The notes under the pieces were generated by a model, which saw only the letters and a program-made list of their open reading frames with translations, had not been told where the DNA came from and did not search any database. Positions 18,702 to 28,353 of a stretch of 64,000 nucleotides of DNA are shown in pieces. Origin of the DNA: RYN-230 sp963720645 (GTDB lineage Bacteria > Actinomycetota > Actinomycetes > Streptosporangiales > Streptosporangiaceae); NCBI GenBank assembly GCA_963720645.1, contig CAVRFX010000019.1, forward strand, positions 624,879 to 688,878. The letters run 5' to 3'. Position numbers and translations under genes: made by a program. Numbering within the stretch: the stretch's first letter is position 1; each line of letters opens with the position of its first letter.

Positions 18702-19374
18702 TCAGCATCGGCGGTCCGGGCTCCCCATGATGTGCTGGTACGTGCTGGCCGCCGCGGCCGCCGGATCGGCCGCCCGGAGCGCGGCCAGGATCACATCGTG
18801 CTGGCGGGCGGACTCCGCGTGGGTCCGGGCGACCTTGGGGCCGCCGTGCAGCGACGCCCACAGCAGCCGCATCAGGGACAGCAGCAGCGGGCTCCGCGCG
18901 TACTCATACACGCTGAAATGGAACTCCCGGTTCAGGGCGGCATACCGCGGGTCCTCTTCTGCCATGGCCCGCATCTGGTCGTTCAGCTGCTCCAGCCGGG
19001 CCAGGCCGGCCGCGTCGATCTTGCGGGCGGCCAGCGAGGCGCCCGAGTGATTCCAGCGCCGCGCGGATCTGGAAGTTCTCCTCGATGCGGCCGTCGTCCG
19101 GCTCCACCACGGTGAACCCGCGGTGCGTGTCCCCGATCACCAGGCCCTCGGACTCCAGCCGCCGCATCGCCTCGCGGACCGGGGTCTGGCTGACCTGGAA
19201 CCGCTGGGCCAGGTCCCGCTGCCGCAGCTGCTCGCCGGCGGCCAGCTCCCCGGTGATGATCTGCTCCCGGATCAGCGCCGCCACCATGTCGGTCTTGCTC
19301 ACGTAGCCGGGCCCGGGGGTGACCGGGCCCGGCTCACTGCCCGTGCTGTGCATGCCCGCACTGGCCGTGGTCAT
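18702..19374 (-). CDS. GntR/FCD-family regulator, probable controller of the locus (frame break near 19047)
   Basis: An N-terminal winged helix (ALIREQIITGELAAGEQLRQ, RFQVSQTPVREAMRRLESEGL) is followed by an all-helical FCD ligand domain (FQIRAALES, then LNREFHFSVYEYARSPLL, HDVILAALRAAD). One extra base near 19047 splits the frame; removing it gives ALESSGASLAARKID. FCD regulators typically bind short palindromes of T-N-GTATAC-N-A type, and two copies of TGGTATACCA lie in the operon promoters at 25444 and 28289. It overlaps the upstream molybdopterin-subunit stop by four bases. Confidence 0.82.
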
Positions 19375-21677
19375 CGGCCGCCTCCGTTCGTGGCGAGTTC
19401 GTGCACCCGGGCCGGGGTGAGCGGCAGCCGCCCGACGCTGCCGGGCAGGCCCAGCGCGTCCCGGACCGCGCTGGCCAGCACGGCCCCGGCCGCGGACACC
19501 CCGCCCTCGCCCGCGCCGCGCACGCCCAGCGGGTTGCCCGGCGCCGGTGAGTCCTGGGTGATCAGCACGTCGATCGGCGGTACCTCGGCCGCCGTGGGTA
19601 TCCGGTAGTCCATGAACGTGGCCGACTGCGGCTGCCCGTTCTCGTCATAGCAGAACTCCTCCAGCAGCGCGCCGCCGATGCCCTGGGCCGCGCCGCCGCG
19701 CAGCTGGCCCGCGACCAGCGCCGGGTTGACCGCCCGGCCCACCTCGTAGGCGACCAGGTAGCGCAGCACCCGCACGCCGCCGGTGCCCGGGTCCACGTCG
19801 ACCACCGCGAGGTGCACCCCGTACGGGTAGGTCATGTGCGTCACCTCGAAGCGGCGCCGCGCGGACAGCCCGGCCGGTTCCCCGGGCCGCAGGTACGGGC
19901 TGGCCGGGGCGGTGGCCCGGGCCACCGCGGCCAGCGTGATGGACGCGCCGGGATCACCGCGGACACTGATCCGCCCGTGCGCGCTGACCAGGTCACCGGG
20001 AGCGGCCTCGAGCATCCGCGCGGCGACCTCGGCGGCCCGGTCGCGGACCGCGCCCGCCGCCGCGTGCACCGCGCTGCCCGCCACCACCGTGGACCGGGAC
20101 GCCCACGACCCGCCGCCGAACGGCTGCTGGTCGGTGTCCCCGTTGACCACGCTCACCTGGTCCGGGTCCACGCCCAGCGCGTCCGCGGCGATCTGGGCCA
20201 GCACGGTCTCGATGCCCTGGCCCAGCGAGGTGCCGCCGGAGAACACGTGCACCGCCCCGGTCCGGCTGACCACCACGTCGGCGGTCTCCTGCGGGCCGAG
20301 CCCGCTCTTCTCCAGGAACGCGGCGACCCCCAGCCCGCGCAGCCGGCCCGCCGCCGGCCCCGCTCCACCTCGTCGCGGTAGCCGAGCCGGCTCGCTTCGG
20401 CCTGGGCGGCCGCGAGGAGCGCGGGATAATCCCCCGCGTCGAGCACGACATCCGTACCGAGGGTGCTCATCGGGCGCTGGCACGGCAGTTCGCCGGCGCG
20501 GAGGAGGTTGCGGGAGCGGATTTCGTTGCGGCTGATTTTTAGCTCGTGCGCGGCCACGTCGAGCAGCTGCTCGCGCGCGGTGCTGCCCTCGAACCGGCCG
20601 GGCGCCCGGTACGTGCCGCACGGGGTCTTGCTGGTCAGCACCACGCGGACCCGGCCCCGGTAGGCGGGGACCCGGTACGGCCCGGGCAGCATGGCCACGG
20701 TCAGCTCGGGCACGATGATCCCGTGGGTGCGGCAGTACGCGCCGTTGTCGTGCACCACGTCGTCACGCAGCCCGAGGATCCGGCCGCCGGTGTCGAAGGC
20801 CGCGGCGATCCGGTGGACCTGCTGCCGGGAGTGGTTCACCGCGACCAGGTGCTCGGCGCGGTCCTCTACCCACATCACCGGCCGCCGGAGCGTCCGGGCC
20901 AGCCACGGGACCAGGAAGTCCTCCGGGTAGAACTCGCCGCGCGCGCCGAACCCGCCGCCCGCGTCCACGGCGTGCACGTGGATCAGCGTCTCATCCATGC
21001 CGAGCAGCGAGGCCAGCAGGTCCCGGTTGAACACCGGCACCTTCGTCATCCCGAGCACCGACAGCCGGCCGGTGGCCGGGTCGGGGTCGGCCAGCAGGGC
21101 CCGCGGCTCCAGCGGGACCGCCCCGTGCCGCCCGATCTCCACCTCGATCTCCACGATCCGGTCCGCCCGGGCGAACGCGCGCGGCCACATCCCCGTAGCC
21201 CAGGGTGAAGTCGGCGGCCACGTTGCCGCCGGGGAACAGCCTCGGCGCGCCCGGCGCGGCGGCCGCCTCGGCGTCCAGGACCGCGGGCGCCTCGTCGATG
21301 TCCAGATCGACCAGCTCGGCGGCGTCCTCGGCCGCGTACGGGTCCGCGGCGACCACCACCGCCACCGGCTCACCCACGTAGCGCACCGCGCCGGCGGCCA
21401 GCACCGGCTGCAGGTAGCCGCTCAGGTCGGCGCCTGCGACCTGGAGCCGGACCGGGATGGCCAGGCCGGGCGGCAGGCTGGCCGCCGTCACCACCGTGAT
21501 CACCCCGTCCTGGCGGGCGGCGCCGGCGGTCCCTACCGCGCGGAGCCGGCCGTGCGCCACCGGGGAGCGGACCACCCGGGCCCACAGCTGGCCGGGCCGG
21601 GTGAAGTCGGCGGCGAACCGGCCCAGGCCGCGCAGCAGGCGGGGATCCTCCTTGCGGGGAATGCTCGCGCCGATCAC
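19371..21677 (-). CDS. Xanthine-dehydrogenase-family molybdopterin-binding subunit 1 (two frame breaks)
   Basis: This is a large catalytic subunit of the CoxL/XdhA type, starting at GTG 21677 (GASIPRKEDPRLLRGLGRF). Recognisable blocks are the N-terminal domain, VDAGGGFGARGEFYPED near the molybdopterin site, GTYRAPGRFEG, GTSLGQGIETVLAQIAAD and GVRGAGEGGVSAAGAV with the active-site Glu. One extra base near 21190 and one missing G near 20357 break the frame. It shares FAD and iron-sulfur partners with a second large subunit at 22184. It would hydroxylate a carbon of an N-heterocycle or aldehyde using water. Confidence 0.82.
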
Positions 21678-22187
21678 TGGCTCTCCCGGGCGCGCCGCCG
21701 GCGGGCGGTCTCCAGCACGGCCTCGACGATGCCCTGGTAGCCGGTGCACCGGCACAGGTTCGCCGCGACCAGCTCGCGGATCTGCGTCCTCATCCGGCTC
21801 GCCGCCGCCTGGCCCGTCCGGGGCCCGCTGCTCGGCGAGGTAGCCCTCGGCCAGCATGAGGAACCCGGGGGTGCAGAACCCGCACTGCAGGCCGTGCCGG
21901 TCGCTGAACGCCTGCTGCAGGTCGGACAGGTCCTCGCCGTCGGCCAGGCCTTCGACCGTGGCGACGTCCCGGCCGTCGGCCTGCACCCCGAACATCAGGC
22001 AGGCCCGCGCGGGCACGCCGTCCACGAGCACCGTGCACGCCCCGCAGATGCCGTGCTCGCAGCCCAGGTGGGTGCCGGTGTAGCCGAGGTCGTGCCGGAG
22101 CATGTCGGCCAGGGTCCGCCGCGATTCCACGGCCAGCTCGTGTTCCCGGCCGTTCACCCGGACCCGGATCAGGTGGGTGTCCTTCAT
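21674..22187 (-). CDS. [2Fe-2S] subunit of molybdenum hydroxylase (frame break near 21790)
   Basis: The plant-type ferredoxin half has CEHGICGAC and a fourth Cys downstream; the second cluster domain has CGFC and, after the frame break, CRC in AANLCRCTGYQGI. All eight ligand Cys are therefore present. An extra base near 21790 breaks the frame; correcting it gives RMRTQIRELVAAN and a stop at 21674 that overlaps the GTG of the large subunit. The start at 22187 overlaps the other large subunit by four bases. It carries electrons from the Mo centre to FAD. Confidence 0.85.
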
Positions 22188-24551
22188 CGCGGGTCCCCCC
22201 CGGATAGTGCCGCGTGGATGTCCCAGGGGCGGACCGGGATGTGGTCCAGGCCGCTGCCTGAGCCGCTGGCCGAGCCGCTGCCTGAGCTGCTGAGCGCGTC
22301 GTTGACCGCGTTGAGCACCGCGGCCGGGGCGCCGATCGTGCCGCCCTCGCCCATCCCCTTGGCCCCGGTCTCGCTGAACGCCGACGGGGTCTCCAGGTGA
22401 ACGACGTCGATCGGGCAGATTTCCGCCGCGGTCGGGGCCAGGTAGTCCATCAGCGTGGCGCTGCCCGGCTGCCCGTCGGGGTCGTAGCGGACCTGCTCCA
22501 GCAGCGCGGCGGCCACGCCCTGGGTCACCCCGCCGCGGACCTGCCCGTCCACGATCACCGGGTTGATCACCACCCCGCAGTCCTCCACCACCAGGTAGCG
22601 GCGGACCCGGATCCCGCCGGTGCCCGGGTCGATGGCGACCAGGGCCGCGTGGCACGCGTTGGAGAACGTGCCCGGCGGGTCGAACGACTCGCGCGCCTCC
22701 AGCCCGTACCGGAGTCCTTCCGGCAGCCGGTGCGCCTGGAAGTGCACGATCCGGGCCAGCTCGCTGACGGCGACGGCGGTGCCCGGGTCACCGCGGACCC
22801 CGGCCTGGCCGCCGCCGAGCTCGATGTCGCCGGGGCTGGCTTCCAGGAGGTGCGCGGCCACCTGCCGGAGCTGCGCGGCGACCCCGTCCGCGGCCCGCCG
22901 GGCCGCGCCGCCGCCGATCACGATCGAGCGGCTGCCCCAGGTGCCCCAGCCGTAGGCGGCCAGGTCGGTGTCGCCCTGGCGGAGCCTGACCTGGGCTGGA
23001 TGCACGCCGAGCCGGTCGGCGACGATCTGCGCGAACGTGGTCTCGTGACCCTGGCCGTGCCCGCAGGTCCCGGTGGTCACGATCACCTCGCCGGACGGGA
23101 TCCATCCGGACCATGGCGGTGTCGTAGCCGGGAGTCATCCGCATCCGCCGCTGCGACATCGTGGGCGTGCCGTAGGCGGTCCGCTCGGAGAAGCACGAGT
23201 AGCCGATCCCGGCCAGCAGCCCCGTGGCGCGCAGCCGGTCCCGCTCGCCGGGCCAGCCGGCCTCGGTGACCCGTTTCTCGGCCAGGTCGAGGGACTCCGC
23301 GTAGCTGCCCTCGTCGTAGGTGATGCCGTTGCAGCTGGTGTACGGGAACTCGCCAGGGGCGATCATGTTGCGGCGGCGGACGGCCAGCGGGTCCAGGCCC
23401 AGCTCCCGGGCCGCCTTCTCCATCAGCCGCTCCATGACCAGCACCAGCTGCGGCCGGGACACGCCGCGGTAGGGGGCGGTCGGTGGCCTTGTGGGTGGCG
23501 ATCGCGCGGCCCCGGGCCCGGTAGGCGGGCACCTTGTAGATGCCCGGCAGCTCGGTCGCGGCCATCAGCGGCTCGACCGCGCAGGTGAACGGGAACGCGG
23601 AGTACGCGCCGACGTCGCAGTCGATGCCGGCGGACAGGCCCAGGATCCGGCCGTCCGGGCCGAACGCCGCGCGGACCTGGTAGCGCTGCTCGTGGCCGTG
23701 GAACGAGGCGGTCAGGTTCTCCTGCCGGTCCTCCACCCAGCGCGACCGGGCGGCGCAGCCGCATCGCGATCCCGGCCAGGGTCACCTCCTCCCGGCCGGC
23801 CACGCACTTCAGCCCGAACCCGCCGCCCACGTCCGGGGCGATCACCCTGACCCGGTGCTCGGCGACGCCGAACGCCTGCGCCACCGCGGACCGGACCTGG
23901 TGCGGCACCTGGGTGGACACGTGCATGACGACCTGCTGGTCCCGCTCGTCCCACTCGGCCAGGCAGGCCCGGCCCTCCATCGGCAGCGCGGCCAGCCGGC
24001 CGCTGCGCACGGTCGCGGTGACCACCGCCGGTGCGGCGGCGAAGATGCCCGCCAGCGCGCTCGTCGTCGAACATGGTCAGGTCAACCAGGCAGTTACCGG
24101 GCGCCTGGTCATGGACCTGGGGGGCGTGCGGGGCGGTGGCGGCGTCCAGGCTGGCCACCACCGGCTGCGGGGACCAGTCCACGTCGACCAGCTCGATGGC
24201 GTCCTCCGCGAGGTACGGATCCTCGGCGAGCACCACGGCCACCGGCTCGCCGACGTGCCGGACCTGGCCCACGGCCAGCAACGGCAGCGGGGTCGGCACG
24301 AACTCGGGCCGCTCCAGCACGGCCAGCAGCGCCGGGTCGCCCAGGTCCGCGGCGGTGAACGCGGCCGCCACCCCGGGCAGGGCCAGGGCGGCGGAGGCGT
24401 CGATGGTGCCCAGGGATGCGGCTGCGAACGGGCTGCGCACGAACGCCGCGTGCAGCGTCCCGGTGCGGTCCAGGTCGCCGGTGAACACGCCCCGGCCCAG
24501 CAGCATCCGCCGGTCCCCGGTGCGGGGCACGGCCGCGCCCACCCAGGTCAT
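22184..24551 (-). CDS. Xanthine-dehydrogenase-family molybdopterin-binding subunit 2 (four frame breaks)
   Basis: This second large subunit starts MTWVGAAVPRTGDRRMLLGRG. All usual blocks are present across frames: GEPVAVVLAEDPYLAEDA, PDVGGGFGLKC, ITYDEGSYAESLDLAEKR, GTCGHGQGHETTFAQIVAD and KGMGEGGTIGAPAAVLNAV with the active-site Glu. Single extra bases near 24060, 23743, 23482 and 23097 split it; removing each restores normal sequence, for example RRPVRWVEDRQENL and RMDPSGEVIVTTGT. Near the C-terminus is a Ser/Gly repeat absent from typical relatives. Two large subunits with one FAD and one FeS partner suggest two substrates or two hydroxylation steps. Confidence 0.8.
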
Positions 24552-25411
24552 GGTGCGGCGCTCGCGTCCATGAGCGCCCGTTCCACCAGGGTCGCGGTGA
24601 GCTTCCTGCGGTACGCGGCGCTGCCGTGCCCGTCCGCGGGCGGGTCGATCTGCGCCGCGGCCAGCTCACCGGCGGCGCGCCAGGTAGCGGGGGCCGCGGG
24701 CTGGCCCGCCAGGTCCGCGGTGTCCACCGCGAACGGCAGCGGGCCGACACCGCCCAGGACGACCCGGACCGTGTGGCAGGCCTGGGGCGCCGCCTCCCGC
24801 AACTCCACCGACACGGCCGCGGCGACCACCGCGAAGTCTCCCTGGCGCTGGGCGAACTCGGTCAGCGCGGCATGGCGGGCGGGCCGCGGGAAGTGCAGCT
24901 CGGTGACCATCTCGTCCGGCTCCGCGCTGGTCGTGTAGAAGCCGTCGAAGAACTCGGAGGCCGGGACGGAACGCGTCCCCGCCGGGCCGGCCAGCACCAC
25001 GTTCGCGTCGAGGAGCACGGCCAGCAGGCACCATTCGGCGGCCGGGTCGGCGTGCGCGATGCTGCCCCCGAACGTGCCGCGGGCCCGGATCGGGTAGTGC
25101 CCGATCCACCGGGCCGACCGGGGCAGCACCCCGAAGCCGTCCAGCACCGCGGGGTCACGGCACAGTTCCACGGTGCGGTGCCGGGTCAGCGCGCCGATCC
25201 GCAGGCCGTCAGGACCGGCCCGCAGATACTCCAGCCCGGGTATCCGGGTCACATCCACCAGCGCGGACGGCCGGGCCAGCCGGAAGTTCATCATCGGGAC
25301 CAGGCTCTGCCCGCCCGCCAGGATCTTCGCCCCGTCCCCGAGCTCGGCCAGCATCGCGACGGTTTCGGGCACCGAGCGGGTGCGGTGGTAGCTGAACGGG
25401 GCGGGCTTCAA
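24548..25411 (-). CDS. FAD-binding subunit of molybdenum hydroxylase (CoxM/XdhB type)
   Basis: This intact 287-residue protein contains AKILAGGQSLVPMMNFRLARP and RGTFGGSIAHADPAAEW, the two FAD pyrophosphate-binding loops of the CO-dehydrogenase/xanthine-dehydrogenase medium subunit. A CO-dehydrogenase-like C-terminal domain follows. It passes electrons from the [2Fe-2S] clusters to an acceptor. It is the first gene of the minus-strand operon, and the palindrome TGGTATACCA lies 33 bases upstream of its ATG, in its promoter. Confidence 0.9.
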   Translation of the reverse strand: MKPAPFSYHRTRSVPETVAMLAELGDGAKILAGGQSLVPMMNFRLARPSALVDVTRIPGLEYLRAGPDGLRIGALTRHRTVELCRDPAVLDGFGVLPRSARWIGHYPIRARGTFGGSIAHADPAAEWCLLAVLLDANVVLAGPAGTRSVPASEFFDGFYTTSAEPDEMVTELHFPRPARHAALTEFAQRQGDFAVVAAAVSVELREAAPQACHTVRVVLGGVGPLPFAVDTADLAGQPAAPATWRAAGELAAAQIDPPADGHGSAAYRRKLTATLVERALMDASAAP

Positions 25412-25443
25412 CCGGCCTCCTCCCGGGGGGAGCCACTCCGATT

Positions 25444-25453
25444 TGGTATACCA
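25444..25453. promoter_or_regulatory. Operator-like palindrome TGGTATACCA, copy 1
   Basis: This perfect 10-bp inverted repeat lies inside the longer shared sequence ATTTGGTATACCAT, which recurs at 28289. It lies between the divergent FAD-subunit and enoyl-CoA-hydratase genes and could control both. The T-N-GTATAC-N-A pattern is typical of FCD-type GntR regulators, and one is encoded in this operon. Confidence 0.68.
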
Positions 25454-25497
25454 TATGTCAACGACGTCGCTGGTGGTGCTTTGCCGGGGAGTTGCCC

Positions 25498-26265
25498 ATG
25501 CCGCACCCGTGTGTTCTGCTCGAGATGGCCCCGGCAGGCACCCCGGGATCCCCGGGCGTGCCGGGCTCCCCGGGATCCCCGGGCTGGCGGGGCTCGCCGG
25601 GCTCTGCGGGGGCGGGGCAGCCGGGATTCCTCCGCGTCCGGCTGGCTCGCCCGGAACGCCGCAACGCGCTCGACGCCGCCATGACCCGCGCCCTGCTGGA
25701 GGCGGTCCGCGCCGACCCCGCGGTCCCGGTGCTGATCGAGAGCACCGACCCCGGCGCGTTCTGCGCGGGTGCCGACCTGAGCGTGCCGGACAGCGAGCGG
25801 GTCGTGGTCTCCGACCTGCTCTACGAGTGCTACGAGGCGATGATCACCCGCGCCGGGCCGGTCATCGCGGTGGTCGAGGGCCCGGCCGTGGGCGGCGGCG
25901 CCCAGCTCGCCGGGGCCGCCGACCTGCGCATCGCCGGACCGGGCGCCCGTTTCCGCTGGACCGGGCCACCTGGCCGCGACCTGGCGGTGGGAGCCTGGGT
26001 GCTGCCCGCGCTCACCGGCCGGGGCGCCGCGCTGGAGCTGACCCTGACCGGCCGGTGGGTGGAGGCTGCCGAGGCGCTGCGGCTGGGCCTGGTCAACCGG
26101 GTCGAGGAGGAGCCGGGGAAGGCCGCGGCGGAGCTGGCGGGGGAGCTGCTGGCGCGGGGGACCGCCGGGACCGGCAGCGTCAAGCTGATCACGTCGGCGG
26201 GCGGGTTGCTGGAACGGTTGCAGGCGGAGCGCGCGGCGAACCGGGCGGCGTGGGGCAGCCCATGA
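25498..26265 (+). CDS. Enoyl-CoA hydratase/isomerase-family protein with collagen-like N-terminus
   Basis: The crotonase core is clear: RLARPERRNALDAAM, DPGAFCAGADLSVPD (oxyanion hole) and VVEGPAVGGGAQLAGAADLRIA. Before it lies a run of Gly-x-Pro-like triplets (GTPGSPGVPGSPGSPG and on), about 30 residues long and unusual for this family. The start could also be TTG 25492 or a point after the repeat. It overlaps the CoA ligase start by four bases. Its role is presumably hydration of an unsaturated acyl-CoA in the pathway of this locus. Confidence 0.8.
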   Translation: MPHPCVLLEMAPAGTPGSPGVPGSPGSPGWRGSPGSAGAGQPGFLRVRLARPERRNALDAAMTRALLEAVRADPAVPVLIESTDPGAFCAGADLSVPDSERVVVSDLLYECYEAMITRAGPVIAVVEGPAVGGGAQLAGAADLRIAGPGARFRWTGPPGRDLAVGAWVLPALTGRGAALELTLTGRWVEAAEALRLGLVNRVEEEPGKAAAELAGELLARGTAGTGSVKLITSAGGLLERLQAERAANRAAWGSP

Positions 26266-27996
26266 CGGACTGGACGTCGGCCCGCGCCTGGAGCCGCCAC
26301 GGATGGCGGACTCACCTGGGTGCGACGGCCGGCGGCCCTCTTCCTGCCGGCCCGCTGCCTGCGGGTCCTCCGCCTGCCGCCCCGCTGCCTGCGGGCCCTG
26401 GCTGGCCGCTGCGGGGGGCGAGGGCACGATTCCGCTGCTGGCTGCTGCGTCGGCGCGGCGGGTGCCGGACCGGGTCGCGGTGAGCGTGGACGGCCAGCCG
26501 GTCACCCACGGCCAGCTCGACGCGGGTGCCCGGCAGGCTGCCGCATGGCTCGCGGCCCGGCTGGCCCCGGGGGACCGGATGCTGCTGGCCGCCGGCCCGG
26601 GCCCGGGCTTCCTGCGCTGGTACCTGGGGGCCCTGCGGGCTGGCGTGGTCGTCGTGCTAGCCAACCCTGGTTACACGGCGTCTGAGCTGGAACACCTGGT
26701 GGCTGACTCCGGCGCGCGGCTCGCGGTCGCCGATCCCGGCCCCGCCCGGCGGCTGGCCACGCTGGCTGCGGGCCCACCGGCCGTGCCGACGGGCGATGGG
26801 CCGCCGGGACGGCCACGCGATGCGGCCCGGCACCTGCCCGCCCCGGACGACATCGCGCTGCTCGCCTACACCTCCGGCACCACCGGGCGGCCCAAAGGTG
26901 TCCCGCTGACCCACCGGCAGCTGGCTGCCTCCATCCGGGGGGCCATGGCCGCCTGGTGCTGGACCGCTGGCGACGTGCTGGTGCACGCGCTGCCCCTCTT
27001 CCACCAGCATGGCCTGGGCGGGGTGCACGCCACGCTGATCGCCGGGTCCACGGCGCACCTGCGGTCCAGGTCCGACCCCGACGAGCTCATCGCCACGGTG
27101 CGGGCCGAGGGCGGGACCGTGCTGTTCGGCGTGCCCGCCACCTACCAGGCCCTGCTCGACGCCGCAGACCGTGCGATGGCCGGCTCCGCGGACGGCGGCC
27201 CGGCCGGCCCGGTCCCCGGAGCTCCGCCCCTGCAGGGCCTGCGCCTCGCGGTCTGCGGCTCCGCCCCGCTGAGCCCGGTCCTGGCCGCCCGGCTGCCCGC
27301 GCTGCTCGGCCAGCTGCCGCTGATCCGCTACGGGACCACGGAAAGCGGGCTCGACGTCTCGCACCCGCTGGGCGGGGCCCGCCCGGAGACCGTGGGCCTG
27401 CCGCTGCCCGGGGTCGAGTGCCGGATCTGGTCCGCGGGCCGGGAAGCGCCGCCCGGCGCCGACGGCGAGATCCAGCTGCGCGGCCCGCAGGTGTTCTCCG
27501 GGTACTGGCACGATGCCGGGGCCACGGCGGCCGCCTTCACGCCGGACGGCTGGTTCCGCACCGGGGACCTCGGGGCCGTCGACCCGTCCACCGGGCACCT
27601 GGTCATCCGGGGCCGGAGCAAGGAGCTGATCATCAGCGGGGGGCTGAACGTCTACCCCCGCGAGGTCGAGATCGCGCTGGAGCGTCACCCGGCCGTGGCC
27701 GAGGCCGCGGTGGCGGGGCTGCCCCACCCGCGCTGGGGGGAGCAGGTGACGGCCTGGGTCGTGCCCCGGCCCGGCGCCGCGTTTGCCGGGGCCACGTTCG
27801 CCGGGGCGCAAGCGGCGAGGCCACGGTCGGCCCGGACGGGCTGGAGGCGGAGCTCATGACCCACGCGCGGACGCTGCTGGCCGCCTACAAGTGCCCGAAA
27901 CAGGTGTTCACGCTGGACGCTCTGCCCCGCAATCAGCTCGGCAAGCTGAACCGGGCCGCGCTCACCGGCCCACCCTCCCCGGCGCCGGGACCTTAG
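26262..27996 (+). CDS. Acyl-CoA synthetase / AMP-dependent ligase (frame break near 27812)
   Basis: The ANL-superfamily motifs are present: YTSGTTGRPKGVPLTHRQL (A3), GTTESG (A5), GWFRTGDLG (A7), GRSKELIISGGLNVYPREVE (A8) and the catalytic Lys in PRNQLGKLNR (A10). One base is missing near 27812; the second frame supplies the last 60 residues. The N-terminus is uncertain because ATG 26262 reads into a Pro/Gly/Ala repeat (LPAGPLPAGPPPAAPLPAG) in a different frame from the core, while ATG 26303 is in the core frame. It resembles malonyl-CoA or fatty-acyl-CoA ligases; the acid is unknown. Confidence 0.8.
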
Positions 27997-28038
27997 GGCC
28001 GCCACCGTCTCCACCCGATTCAGCCGTCTGATCGATCG

Positions 28039-28109
28039 ACTTTTCCCGCGGACGGTGCGCCCGATCTGGTCGAAACCGGACACTGGTGCGCACGGCCCGC
28101 GGGAAAAGT
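28039..28109. terminator. Long imperfect inverted repeat downstream of the CoA ligase
   Basis: Arms of 22 bases at 28039-28060 and 28088-28109 match at about 19-20 positions, with a perfect outer 13 bases (ACTTTTCCCGCGG). The loop is 27 bases. The hairpin lies about 40 bases after the ligase stop and is likely a transcription terminator or an mRNA-stabilising structure. There is no long U tract, so rho-independent termination is only inferred. It could also be the edge of a lost small mobile element. Confidence 0.55.
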
Positions 28110-28288
28110 GCTATGCCGGGGGAGGGAAGGCCCGGGGGCTGTGCCCGGGGGAGAGAGGGGCCCGGGGCGGCCGTGATCAGCCATCGAGGGGCGTCGGTGC
28201 AGGGGAGAGCGCTCCGGGCGCCTGGAGGTGCTGAACGATATGTCCGTTATATATGGCCAGGCCGCGAGCCTTCCGCCAAACTGATATT

Positions 28289-28298
28289 TGGTATACCA
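28289..28298. promoter_or_regulatory. Operator-like palindrome TGGTATACCA, copy 2
   Basis: The same 14-bp sequence as at 25444 (ATTTGGTATACCAT) lies 56 bases before the GTG of the SDR gene, the first of six overlapping plus-strand genes. Two identical sites in front of the two halves of the locus support one regulator for both. Confidence 0.68.
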
Positions 28299-28353
28299 TC
28301 TCGCCAGCGCGCTACCCGGAAGCGGCCGGCCAGGGCATTGGAAGGGGTCTGCG

